Assembly: GCA_024195585.1 (NCBI GenBank)
Contig: SWBL01000387.1
Span: forward strand, 1 to 43,883
Reading direction: 5' to 3'
DNA from: Aureobasidium sp. EXF-3400
Lineage: Eukaryota; Ascomycota; Dothideomycetes; Dothideales; Saccotheciaceae
Length of the DNA: 43,883 nt
Part shown: piece after piece, positions 11,931 to 22,010 of the stretch
Layout: every line of letters begins with the position of its first letter
Position numbering within the stretch: the stretch's first letter is position 1
Translations under genes and position numbers: made by a program
The notes under the pieces: model-generated
What the model saw: only the letters and a program-made list of their open reading frames with translations
Database searches by the model: none
What the model was told of the DNA's origin: nothing

Positions 11931-13280
11931 TCAAACGGGCAGCTTGGCCGAAGAGCGTACTACACCCTCAGGTCTTAGCGCACTACCAACCAAGCGGCTA
12001 ATTGTCCAAAGTTTCTGTTCGGACTCCTTGACCGACACAAAAGCACGATGTCTGCTAGATTGTGCAGCACGCCAGAGCTCCTCCATAGAAAACTCATCTT
12101 CGTGAAATCGCCGAACATTGAAGAAATTGTTGACCAATTGCTGTAATCTTACACGCATGTAGCCTCTGTACTCATCGGCGGCTGCATCTGTAGTGGGTTG
12201 TAGATAATCTGGATCTATTGCGTATACCCATGCATCGTCGACACCTGGCATCAGATCAGATAAGAGGAATTCAACACATTGTTGATCGATAACGAGGAAT
12301 ACGTTTCTGAGGATGCCATCTCGGAGTGCTCCACGATCGATCTGCGTATCGATTGCTGTGCTCTGCTTTTCGGAGGAGTGATTACGAATAGCTATGAAGC
12401 GTTGGCGCAGGGCCTGGAACCTTGCTTCAAGCTCAGATGTTGTGTATATGTCCCTCAAGTTGTTGGGAAGTGTCAGACGCTTGACTCGTCCGGGTTCAGG
12501 CTCGATGCCGATAGGCTGCTCGCTGGCGGTGTCATAGTGCCGAAGTTGTTCAAGTGCTGGATCATCAGGCCAGTCAAGATACTGCAATCTCCATCTACTA
12601 CTAATGGTACCCGCACATCCAGTGGTCAAATGTGCATTCCAGAGAGCACCATCGTATCTCCATGCGTATTCCTCGTTAGCAGCAGCCTCGGGAGTGAAAA
12701 ACACGGCGTAACCCCAGTCCTTCTCGGCGTGATCCTCTTCCCATAGTCGCTTTACCCAAGGCTGTGCGAAGGGAAGTTGACTCTCGACTTCTCTTTTTCT
12801 TTCTTCCTCGGTAGCAACCATCATGCGTTTCCACTCCTCGTTTTCAGCATTCCACAAGGCAGCTTCTTCATTGTTGTGGTAGAGTATGGCGCGGGCCTTC
12901 TTTAATTGGTCTGTTACTCGATAGAACTCCTCTTCAGATATTGCGAGAGCGCTCTGAGCAGCTCTTTGAGCACTTTCCTCTGCTGCGGTCGGGTCAAGCC
13001 AGAATCGCTGTTTGAGAAGCTTGATTTCTTCAGTGCTGAGCTCTGACGGAGATAAAGCTGCTCGCTCGAGTAAATCTGCTCCAGACAAGCTCGTGAATGT
13101 GGGCATGTTTGCTTCTTGAGTTGCTGTATCAGGGAGATCTAGGATGCCCAGCCGGTCGTTGCACGAAATATCACCCGCAAGAGCGGCGCCATCCAATAAA
13201 GCGTTTACATTTTTGATGATAGTATCGGCGTCATATTTGTGACGGAGCACACATGTAAAAGCCCTGATCAGATTTTCCAT
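11931..13280 (-). CDS. Hypothetical protein, 449 residues
   Basis: Single-exon frame beginning at the ATG at 13280 (MENLIRAF). The open frame extends 50 codons further upstream but without an ATG, so this start is chosen. Not recognised. The protein is acidic, Trp- and Glu-rich and mostly helical in character, with a charged middle section (NEEWKRMMVATEEERKRE) that may be coiled coil. An aromatic segment follows (WGYAVFF, EYAWRYDGALWNAHL), then a further helical half. There is no signal peptide or membrane segment. Length and natural composition support a real gene. It lies convergent to the DUF2235 gene and in line with the small LEA-like gene. Confidence 0.75.
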   Translation of the reverse strand: MENLIRAFTCVLRHKYDADTIIKNVNALLDGAALAGDISCNDRLGILDLPDTATQEANMPTFTSLSGADLLERAALSPSELSTEEIKLLKQRFWLDPTAAEESAQRAAQSALAISEEEFYRVTDQLKKARAILYHNNEEAALWNAENEEWKRMMVATEEERKREVESQLPFAQPWVKRLWEEDHAEKDWGYAVFFTPEAAANEEYAWRYDGALWNAHLTTGCAGTISSRWRLQYLDWPDDPALEQLRHYDTASEQPIGIEPEPGRVKRLTLPNNLRDIYTTSELEARFQALRQRFIAIRNHSSEKQSTAIDTQIDRGALRDGILRNVFLVIDQQCVEFLLSDLMPGVDDAWVYAIDPDYLQPTTDAAADEYRGYMRVRLQQLVNNFFNVRRFHEDEFSMEELWRAAQSSRHRAFVSVKESEQKLWTISRLVGSALRPEGVVRSSAKLPV

Positions 13281-13576
13281 GATGTGATGAGAATGTGGAG
13301 GGTTAAATGTTGGTGTAGGAAATAAATAGCAGACGAGATTTTTGTCGCGTGTTCGTTGTCTGCCTAATTGTTGCCTGATCACAACATCGAAAATCTGTTT
13401 CACACACAAAGCTCTATCGCACCACCACAAAGTTCAGTCTGCAGAAGCAACAGCACGAAGTAAAGCTGCAGATGGATATCAAGAAAAGGCAGGGACAGTT
13501 TTCGCACTCCTTACATGTAAACAGAACAATCGGTAAAAGGTAAAATATATTCATTTCTTCATAACGTTTAGATCTT

Positions 13577-13957
13577 TCACAGACCAAGATGGTTAGGGTC
13601 GCCACCAGTAGCAGGTGCACCACCAGTCGAACCTCCAGTAGCGCTCTTAGCAGTATCACTGACTCCTGTTGTCGTCAATACAAATTCTCCATTCAAAATA
13701 CTCATCACAACTGATGGTGGGAAGAGAAAACATACCCTTAGTGGTATCGCTAACACCCTTGGTAGCAGAGCTAGCGGTGTCGCTGACTCCCTTGCCAGCA
13801 CCGGAGACAGTGTTGCTGACAGTGTCGGTCAGGCCCTCTCCAGTCTTGCCGACGGTATCGGTCAGACCGCCGAGAGCACCTTTGATTTCATTAACTGTTA
13901 TCCGGATAGCGAGGTGAGAGAGGTAGAAGGGGTATATGTACCTTTGTTGTCAGACAT
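13577..13957 (-). CDS. Small LEA-like repeat protein (82 residues)
   Basis: Three-exon model: 13957-13942, 13879-13736 and 13665-13577, with introns 13941-13880 (GTACAT) and 13735-13666 (GTATGT). Both joins restore Gly codons in frame. The product begins MSDNKG and is made of near-repeats of a GVSDT/GLTDT motif spaced 7-18 residues apart: GLTDTVGK, GLTDTVSN, GVSDTASS, GVSDTTK, GVSDTAK. It ends in a Gly/Pro-rich tail. It is rich in Gly, Ser, Thr, Asp and Lys and has no Cys, Trp or membrane segment, like hydrophilins and group-3 LEA-type stress proteins. A protective role is inference. The first exon encodes only five codons plus one base, so automated models could miss it. Confidence 0.75.
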
Positions 13958-14569
13958 TGTTGAATGGTGTTTAGAAAGAGGTGGAAGGTAAGTGTATTGG
14001 TATTGGTAGATAGAATGGAGAGTAATAAAGAAGATGGAGAGCAAAGGATATATATATCGATTGAGGTGATGCAGTACATGCAGCACAACGTCACTCCAGA
14101 CAGGGATGTTTCCCTATGATCTACACGGCATACCTGCAAGTCATGTTCCTGGCAGGAAAGTACGGAGTACACCCAGCCACATTATCATTAATAGCCCTAG
14201 AGCTGGGCATTAGAGACCAGGTCTTTGGTCAATTGGTTACGTTCCAGACCAGCCAAAGCTGAAATGCGACGACTCTGTGTCACAGCATGTCACTGCTTTG
14301 TAAACATTCACGGCAGAAATGCTTGATGTCGTGCTCGAAACAAGGAAAAGAAGAGGGGAAGTGAGGTTGGGGGGGCTCTGCCGCGCACGACGTCAGTTCT
14401 CAGCCAAAGGTGGGGCAAGAACGACCCCAGCTGTTCGAGCTCACTTCACATGCTCCGGCTCTTGAACATCAGAAGATAATAATATGCATAGAACAATATG
14501 TGTGAGATATTAACGACCGGTTCCAGACCCCCAAATCCCTTGTAACTACAGAAGAAAAGATCGCGTCAA
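13958..14569. other. Intergenic region
   Basis: About 610 bases: the promoter of the small LEA-like gene on the minus strand and the 3' flank of the phosphoesterase. A run of alternating TA (TATATATATC, about 14049-14058) lies about 95 bases upstream of the LEA-like start and could serve as its TATA region. No gene is supported. Confidence 0.45.
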
Positions 14570-16508
14570 TTAACAAGCCCAATTCTTATGCACCCACTCA
14601 GATAACACGTCTGTAAAACTCATCCCATCGAACGTGGTCTCTACATCCTTGACGCCATAGTCTTCGCCCAAGAACCTCAAGGCTAGAAGAATCCATCGCT
14701 CGATAAATTCGTTGTATACAATATCCACAGTTTCCAGATCCTTCTTGTCAGATGGCAAGTTTACTTCTGCTTGTATGCAGTTGGGTACATCGTAGAAGCG
14801 GATGGGAGCGTGAATTGTATCATCGCCATCTTTGCCTGCGTCGTCGATGGTAGTGTAGCCGGGTACAAGAGGTGTATCGTGTTTGCCGCGTCCGGCAGCT
14901 TTCATCACTTCTTGGCCGAATTCACGTCTGAGCGCCTCATCGATATCTGAGTCGTCTTCGACTTGCTGCTGAGTCCATTGAGAAACGGGTGGTTTTGGGG
15001 GTGCGAGTTCCCAAAGCTGGCGAGGAGTGAATTTGCCTAGATCTCTGTGGACGGCACTCATGACCATCATTTCTGATAGAAGGATCTTGCCTTCGTTATT
15101 GAGTAATTGTAGCAGTTGCTTTGCTGCTTTATAAGGCACGTTCTTGAGTCTGTGGAAGCCGCTCGTGAACGGCGAGACGAGGAATGTGGTATCGATGGTG
15201 AAGGGACCTTCGAAGATGTCAAAGCGCATGGCACCGGTATTGCTGATGATGAGCTGAGGAGATTTGGTCAAGTTTCGGGCAGTGTCTGGTAGGACTTCGT
15301 TCTCGAGCCACGTCAAGATACTGGACTCTGATGGGTACGGAGCTCTGTTGAGCCAATAGTCTTTAGGTGCACAGCCATATGTGTGATCGAGATTAAGGTG
15401 TTTCCTGGCAGCTGAGATGGATGCAGATACCTTACGACCGGCCTCGGTAGAGAAAGTAGTCTCGTTCTTGCCAGAGTGACGGTAGAGGGAGTATAGATTG
15501 TTGTCGATGTAGCGACGCTTGAACTCGGGAGTTGCAAGAGGAGCAACATCAGAACTGTTAGTATGATGACCAAGACCGGAGACAGACAGGAAGCCAAGAG
15601 TCTCCATATAGCGACCGCTTTCAAGACCATACGCGATCTTGTCAAATTTGTGGTAATCCCTGATATGGGTGTGACCACCAAAGAAGGCAATGGGAGTGTC
15701 CCACGTAACATCACGAATGGCCTTGAAGATGGCATCAGACTCGCTCGAGTCCGAAACAGGAACATGTCCAGCAACAACAAAAAGGTCGACATCCTTGTCA
15801 CGAATAGCATCCTGGAACCACTTCTCCTTGATAGTGTCTTGTACCCGCTGAACGACAGTGTTGTTTGCATTACCCTGGAAGTTGAAGAGGAAGCCAAAGG
15901 CCATGATCCGAATACCCTGGTTCTTTGTCGTAAACTTCCTGAATCTCTGGGCAAGAGGCTGCAGCTTTCCAGTTTCTGGGTTGTAGATGTCCAGGTTGGA
16001 GGCGATGTAGGCCTCCTTGAAATTGGGCACAGTGTGATAGTATTCATTATCGGACGAGTTCTTCTTATAGAGTTCATGGTTGCCTGAGGTGATGATGTCT
16101 ATCTTTTGGTGTTTGAAGATGTCAAAGGTGTAGTGTCCTTTGGGATTTGAGGCGTCGTAAAGGCCGTTGCCTTCTACCCGGTCGCCAGTATCTACGAGGA
16201 GAAGGTCACTGCCGTCGTCGTCGGCTTTTTGGCGGAGATGGTGGGCAAAAGATATGTAATCGCCCCAGTCGGCGGAATACTGAGGCCTGTTTCACCTTGT
16301 CAGATACGGGGTCAAGACAAGGAGCGTGACAAACTCACTCCTGCAGGTGGCCGCCATGCCATCCATGTGTATCTGTTGTCGCCAAGAAGTTTAATTGACC
16401 CCAGGGCAGCTTTCGCAAGGGAGCTTCTACAGGTTCAGGAGCCGAAGGCTGGGCTGCCAGGACGGCCGGCAGCAGGGCTATAGAAAGCCAAAAATTGTCG
16501 AATATCAT
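14570..16508 (-). CDS. Secreted calcineurin-like metallophosphoesterase (5'-nucleotidase type, YHR202W-like)
   Basis: Two-exon model of 628 residues: exon 1 at 16508-16339, intron 16338-16287 (GTGAGT, ACAG), exon 2 at 16286-14570. The N-terminus is a signal peptide (MIFDNFWLSIALLPAVLA). The metallophosphatase signature is complete: ATTDTHGWH (first metal ligands), VDTGDRVEG, TSGNHE and GGHTH. A 5'-nucleotidase-like C-terminal half follows (LIISNTGAMRFDIFEGPF and the following stretch). Fungal homologues such as yeast YHR202W are vacuolar or secreted and of uncertain substrate; a nucleotide or phosphoester substrate is family inference. The start sits 183 bases from the divergent RNPS1-like gene, so the two probably share a promoter region. 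Confidence 0.9.
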
Positions 16509-16691
16509 TGTTGTCGCGGTTGAAAGAGGGAGATTCCAACCAACGGGCCACTCAGGTGGTTTTAGTCACCACCAAGGCGTCATGCGTTGCTGCGCGAGTC
16601 AAGCAACGGTGAAGCTCGGACTTCGACGTCGACTTTCGTCAGAGCCGCGAGACAGTTTCATTCTCTTGCATACCATTTCACTAACAACACA

Positions 16692-17653
16692 ATGCCTCCA
16701 CGATCGCCCACACCCATGCGCGATGCCGACTCTCGCAGTCCATACTCCAGAGCTTCGCGCTCGCCTTCGCGCACACCACGCCGGTCAATCTCTCCCCGAC
16801 CATCACCCAGTCCACAACGCCGCAGTGCATCTCGCACACGCACACATAGCCCCGCCCGCTCGCGCAGCCGTAGTCGTTCCTATCGCGCCCGCAGCACATC
16901 AAGAGGCCGGGACCGCAGTCCGAGTCCCCCAATGCCTCGAAGCTCAAAAGTGAGACAATGCTTTCTGCTCCCTACCTGCGCAAAAGTGACTGACACAACC
17001 CTCCGCAGATTGTCATTGAAAAGTTAACCAAGAACGTCACTCCCGCACACCTCAGCGAAATCTTCAGCACATACGGCGTAATCGCCGACCTAGACATGCC
17101 TCTGAACAAATCCTTCAACACAAACCGCGGAACCGCTTACGTCCTCTACGCAACCCCAGAAGCCGCAGAAAGAGCAATAGCACACATGCACGAAGGGCAG
17201 CTGGACGGTGCAAAGATTGGCGTGAGCATTGTATTGCCCCGCCGCAGGTTCAGCAGATCCCCGCCCGCTAGACGCCCGCCGCCGAACCGCTTTGGAGAAC
17301 CACACAGATACAGAGATATGGCTGCTGCAGCTGCTGGAGGAAGAGGAGGTGGTGGTGGTAGAGGCGGCAGAAGAAGAGGAGGTGCCGATGACGGAGATAC
17401 CTATCGTCCAGGTCCCGCAAGAGATGCTGCACCCAGAAACAGGAGCTTCAGCCCGAGGAGCAGGAGTCCGAGTCGCAGAAGTGCCAGCAGGAGTCGCAGC
17501 AGAAGTCCGACTCGCAGCCCCCCGCCCAGAAGAAGAGGAGGAAGTCCTAGAGGAGGAGGTGGCGGTGGCAGAGGTGCTGGCAGACGCAGAAGCCCAAGCT
17601 ATAGCAGTTACGGCTCGCGCAGCAGAAGCAGAAGCAGAGACCGCAGACGCTGA
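16692..17653 (+). CDS. RNPS1-like RRM/SR-rich splicing protein
   Basis: 299-residue product of two exons (16692-16949 and 17009-17653; intron 16950-17008, GTGAGA, CGCAG). An Arg/Ser-rich N-terminal domain of about 85 residues leads into one RRM that starts at the intron: RNP2-like IVIEKL, EIFSTYGVIADLDMPL, RNP1-like RGTAYVLY, and HMHEGQLDGAKIGVSIVL. An RG-rich segment and a second Arg/Ser-rich tail (SRSRSRDRRR) follow. This order matches metazoan RNPS1, a peripheral factor of the exon-junction and ASAP complexes that acts in nuclear splicing. The chosen ATG starts the SR region; the frame is open upstream without another ATG. Identity as RNPS1-type is strong; function in this fungus is inferred. 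Confidence 0.9.
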
Positions 17654-20624
17654 GTCTTTTGATCAACCCAACCGAGACCAGCTTCTCGGCAGTGAAAAAA
17701 GGTGAGCAACGCTCAAAGGCTGCATTTACAAATCTCTGGCACGCAACTGCGAGACAGCATTCACGATACCCTACTGTGTATACCAAGGTGTTGTCAAGAC
17801 AGAGATGATCCTGTCTTGAGCTCTGGGCAATTAGAATGCCTTGAGTTGTCAAAAACGTGCTCGTGGAGAGGACAACCCTGCTCTAGATGCACCATAAATC
17901 GGCGATGAGCACCAACAGGACTCGTTCCTTTACACAAAGAAGGTCGAAGACACTACAGTTTCCTGATCACAAACTAGACCCAATTCTGGAGCTAGTTATA
18001 GAAATAAAACTACTCAGGTCGAGCGAGACATAGACCTCATTCAATGACCCCGAATGACAAGATCCTACTTACAAATTCATTTGTGAAAGCCACAAGAGTA
18101 CAGCCTGATCGTGACTGTAATCTTTCGAGCGCCCTGTACTCCAGGGTTGTGCAGAGTGTGATCAAACTTGATCGCGTCCATCAGCATCAGGCCCAATGCC
18201 CAGCCTGACAGTAGTTGTTTCCAGTAACCTCGACACATGCTTATTCAACGATCCGACCCTTCTCTTGAGGTGGGTATGCAAGGAAGAGGTTTTCCAGTCG
18301 ACACGTAAAAAGACCTACTAGGAAAACGCATGATGTGCATGCATATTCGAACTGTCTCGAAAGCAGTAAGTGAATCCGAAAAAAGTTGACTGCTCCTTCT
18401 TACGATGGCGGTAGGTTGGCTTTGTGTTGCATCGGCGTATCCGGTCACTTACATACAACGCTAAAGGGATGCCGTCAGATGCCGTTGGGATTGCAAAGAG
18501 GCTTCGGCAGTGAATCCGAACCATTCGATCAGACTCTTTGTAGATGCACTGAGCTTAGCAATGATTCTGTCCGATGTAAAGGTGACATGGTAGACTAATG
18601 TACTCCTCTTTGGGTGGGTCTGAGGGCCCGCAGTAACGTTGGTGTCTAGTTGGAACGAGATCCACGAGGTTCTCATTTATAGATCGATATCATCGTCTAG
18701 CCTTTCAAGCGTAAAGCAGATTGCTCCCATGGCGAACCTGAGGTCCGCTGATGACAGTGTGCTTGTCAGTATGGAGCTTCAAGGTTGACAGCTGTACCTT
18801 CGGGTGGTGGCATTGGAAGCCTCATCGAAACCAGGGCATGACTTCGACCTGCGAGTGACATTCGTGTCGTGCATATGTGTTGACTGTTGCATCTGTAGCT
18901 ATCCCGTAGCAGAGTCCATCATCATACGAAGTACGGGATGCAACACATTCGGACCGTTTCAACGTAAGCTTAGCGGTGATGTATCTTTGATAACAAATTG
19001 TGACGACGAGATGCCAATGGCTGAATAGACGCGATAGTCGCGTAGGCGGAAGCGAAGGTAAGCGCGATGCGCGTGTATATTGCAATTGCCGCCATTGAAG
19101 GTGGACGTCGAAATATGGTACCCAGGTGGACTGTCGATGGAAACCAGCTGTTTCTGGGCTCTCTTCGACGTTTTGATAACAGAGATGGATACTGTGTCGT
19201 TGATATAGAGTTTGCTTCTCGAATCCTGCGAAGGAATAGGTATTGCTGACATGATTTGCCAAGGACGTCAGCGGCGGCAATGCAATCTGCAAGTCTGCTT
19301 TGACAGTCAGTCTTGTGCAACACGAATTTTCGGGCTGCAGAGGCGAAGAGAGCCGGCGGCCTGAGGCAACCAGTAGAAATACGATCCGAGGCAACCAGTA
19401 GAAATACGATCCGAGGCATGCCTTTGCAGACAGCTCTGGCGCGTTGCAGCTTGCAAATGACTCGAGCTGGTCATCGCAGACATCCATGTTTCCATCGGAA
19501 CGCTATACAGACATTATTAAAACTGGTGTGGTAGCGATATCCATCTTGCATGAGTATCGAGATACATTTGGCCCGCTGCCCAGGTTGCGATCAGATTTCG
19601 ATATTGTCGATGACCAGGTTTGTTAGACGGTGCCGCAGCAGGTACTCTCACAGCAGAGTGCAGTCGGAAAGCCCCCTGGAAAATGCGGAGGTGCAAAGAC
19701 CGTGGCGCAGAAAGAACAGACTACGACTACCTACCTCGAAGGAAAGTGCGGCCTCGTGCAAGAGGCTGTCGGCACCGGGGCTGTCGGAGCATGCCCTAAT
19801 TCCTACCTGCAAGCGGCTGTATCCATGTCAGGGTTCATGATGCTCTGACTTACCAAACAGAATTTGAATAACCTCGAAAAGATCAAAGGTATCAGAAGAT
19901 AAAATAGACAGCCGAGACAAGGTAGCATGTGCTGAGGGGCAGCCGTCACACCATGAACCAGCCCCCCTGGATGTAAGGCACTGTACAGCCCTCGTCCGGC
20001 GATCGTACGTGTTATCTGATTAGAAAACTCCGGCTGGATGATGAACGGAGTCACTAGTGTTAAGGATATGCAGTGCGAGCCTCGTACTACCGATATGACT
20101 TGCAAAGCCTTCCCGCATATGTCACTGCACTCCATGACAGCTATCTTGCACAACAGGTCAGTAGCCATTAATCGTGACATCTGATTGACATTTCGAAAAC
20201 GGTCAAAATTGCCACGTCTGTGTCTGTCTGCCTTGTGCTCAGCTATAAGAGGTTGTGCCAATGCATGGCCTTTTCTCGAACGACTCCTGACGAGTCACGG
20301 TCCACCGTGTAGTCCTTTGAGACATTCAAGACCGCTGACACTAACGTGACATCGAAGCAAGGAAGTTGATGTTGTAACGGAGCTGCAGATTTGATGTGTT
20401 TTTATGGAGACATGAAGAAAGCTGAATGTAAACCCCGAGTCGTTGAACCGAGTGAGCCTGAATGCAGCCCAATCTATATACAACATGCTAAGCCTCCATT
20501 TCGAGGACCAGTCCAGAAACTGCCAAGTCGGATCGACCCCCTTATGCTACTCTATACCGCATCAAATTTCCGTGCATATGTCGTGTCCTTGAGCTTGACT
20601 ACGTGCCATCATCCCAAAAGATGC
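17654..20624. other. Long gene-poor region upstream of the forkhead gene's 3' end
   Basis: Nearly 3 kb without a gene I can support. The longest frame is 221 codons on the minus strand (19487-18822); it has no recognised motif, and smaller frames cover it in other registers. A 25-base tandem repeat lies at 19363-19412. A short Gly/Lys-rich plus-strand frame (about 19630-19848) has a protein-like patch (GKCGGAKTVAQKEQTTTTYL) but no domain. Decayed genes, a long non-coding transcript or short secreted proteins are all possible. Confidence 0.4.
19363..19417. repeat. 25-bp tandem repeat, two copies
   Basis: Two perfect copies of a 25-base unit (19363-19387 and 19388-19412) are followed by the first five bases of a third. 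The unit starts GAGGCAACCAGTAG and ends ACGATCC. The unit length is not a multiple of three, so it would shift any frame crossing it, which argues against coding here. Confidence 0.9.
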
Positions 20625-22010
20625 TCAGATACCAAGAACCTTCTGATCTATCTGCCAACCACCAGTCTCGCTAGCGGGATGACTCATGGGTGAAGCCGAA
20701 GTAGACCAGTCAAGATAGGGCTGAGTGCTGCAGTATGGTCCAAGAAGATCGCGATTATCGTCAACCTTACCATCAATCGGATAAGCATTGGCGATGTTGA
20801 ACATCTCTGTTGTATTGTCGAAGTAGGATGATGTGTTGGCTGGCATGCTTTGAGGAAGTCTTTGCTGCAATGAGGACGCATCGACTTGAGATGCTGGGTA
20901 CTGGCTAAACGGGTGTCGTCGGCGGAAGTTGCGCTGATGAGCCGTGTCAGGAGAGGATGTGTGGCCGTTGAGTGAAGAAGCAGCCCTTTGCTGGCGGCGG
21001 ACAGATCTGCGAGTGGCTTGCCCACCTTTGGCTCCCGCCTGTACTCGGATCGGTGCGGGATTGGGATTGCGTTGCGTCTTGCGCTTGCTGTCTTTGCGAT
21101 AGCGAGTAGTCGAACTAATGCCGTGCTCGACAGCATGTTTGGTAAGTCGCCAGTAACTTGTCTTCTTGGTGCCTGCTTCTTGGTTCGGCGCGGGGACTCT
21201 TTCGAATGCCTGCATCATGTTAGTACAGGAACCACTCGAGGGCATGTCAGAAACACCAACCGCGTTCATGGACAGGTTGTGGCGCACACTGTTCTGCCAG
21301 CCTTTTTGGCCAGGATCCTGAGCTTTCGAGCTGTGAGTGCGTACCCATTCGTAGAGGTCTTTCAGAAGCATGGTGTGGTCATCTTTCTTCTCCATCAGAG
21401 CCTGCCTGAGCAGTTCTGCATAACAGGGATCTAAATTCTCCAGGCTGTCGTCAGTCTCACCAGAACCTCCCAGACTATCGATCTCATCTGGCATGGGAGA
21501 ATCAGTCCACTGTCGACGACCATGTGCATCTGATGTGCTGTCATATTCCAAGGCTGGCACATCTGATAAGGGTAGAATCGGGTTGTGAAAGAACGAGTTT
21601 GGATTGGCATTATCGAAAGCCGTCAGACCACTGTTCGAGTACTGATCAATGGGCAGAGGTTCCTTGCTGAAAACAGCTGGAGGTAGTGATGCCGATGGTA
21701 TGCATTGACTCGTGTAGTCTCCAGGCATGATTTGGTTTGATGATAAGGTAAATGGCGTAGGGGCCTCGGTGAAGTGAGGCAAATCACCAACCCAATAGTT
21801 AGGCACGACTTGAGTACTTGGGTAGACATCGTTGACCTGAGCGGGTGTGAAGAATCCAGGGTCACACACCAAACTCTGCTGCTGTAAAGGGTATTCTGAA
21901 GCATTGATACCGTCAGAGCGGCAGTGTTGAGTAATTGAGAGCCGACGAGGGGTATCCACAGGTTGGTTCCACCAGTCAAACTGAGAGTTGTAGGTCATTC
22001 CGTAGGCCAT
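20625..22010 (-). CDS. Forkhead-domain transcription factor
   Basis: 444-residue product if a 51-nt intron (21260-21210, GTTGGT donor, CTAAC branch site, GCAG acceptor) is removed; 461 if retained, since the intron is in frame and has no stop. The forkhead DNA-binding domain is mid-protein: CYAELLRQALMEKK, LKDLYEWV, then the recognition-helix core WQNSVRHNLSMNA, then AFERVP, TKKTSYWRL and the wing. Splicing yields NLSMNAAFERV, the family consensus. A basic, Gln/Arg-rich stretch follows (RKDSKRKTQRN). The N-terminal half is an unstructured region with acidic clusters. The start is the ATG at 22010; upstream in-frame codons lack ATG. Which fungal forkhead subfamily it belongs to cannot be told here. 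Long non-coding flanks on both sides suggest complex regulation. Confidence 0.88.
   Translation of the reverse strand: MAYGMTYNSQFDWWNQPVDTPRRLSITQHCRSDGINASEYPLQQQSLVCDPGFFTPAQVNDVYPSTQVVPNYWVGDLPHFTEAPTPFTLSSNQIMPGDYTSQCIPSASLPPAVFSKEPLPIDQYSNSGLTAFDNANPNSFFHNPILPLSDVPALEYDSTSDAHGRRQWTDSPMPDEIDSLGGSGETDDSLENLDPCYAELLRQALMEKKDDHTMLLKDLYEWVRTHSSKAQDPGQKGWQNSVRHNLSMNAVGVSDMPSSGSCTNMMQAFERVPAPNQEAGTKKTSYWRLTKHAVEHGISSTTRYRKDSKRKTQRNPNPAPIRVQAGAKGGQATRRSVRRQQRAASSLNGHTSSPDTAHQRNFRRRHPFSQYPASQVDASSLQQRLPQSMPANTSSYFDNTTEMFNIANAYPIDGKVDDNRDLLGPYCSTQPYLDWSTSASPMSHPASETGGWQIDQKVLGI

Noticed and set aside
15313..16087. Frames of 254 (minus) and 174 (plus) codons inside the phosphoesterase
   Set aside because: Other registers of a gene with complete metallophosphatase motifs.
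17229..17705. 158-codon plus frame inside the RNPS1-like gene, Glu/Ala/Val-rich
   Set aside because: Register shift of the Arg/Ser and Gly repeats; the RRM and SR frame is the real one.
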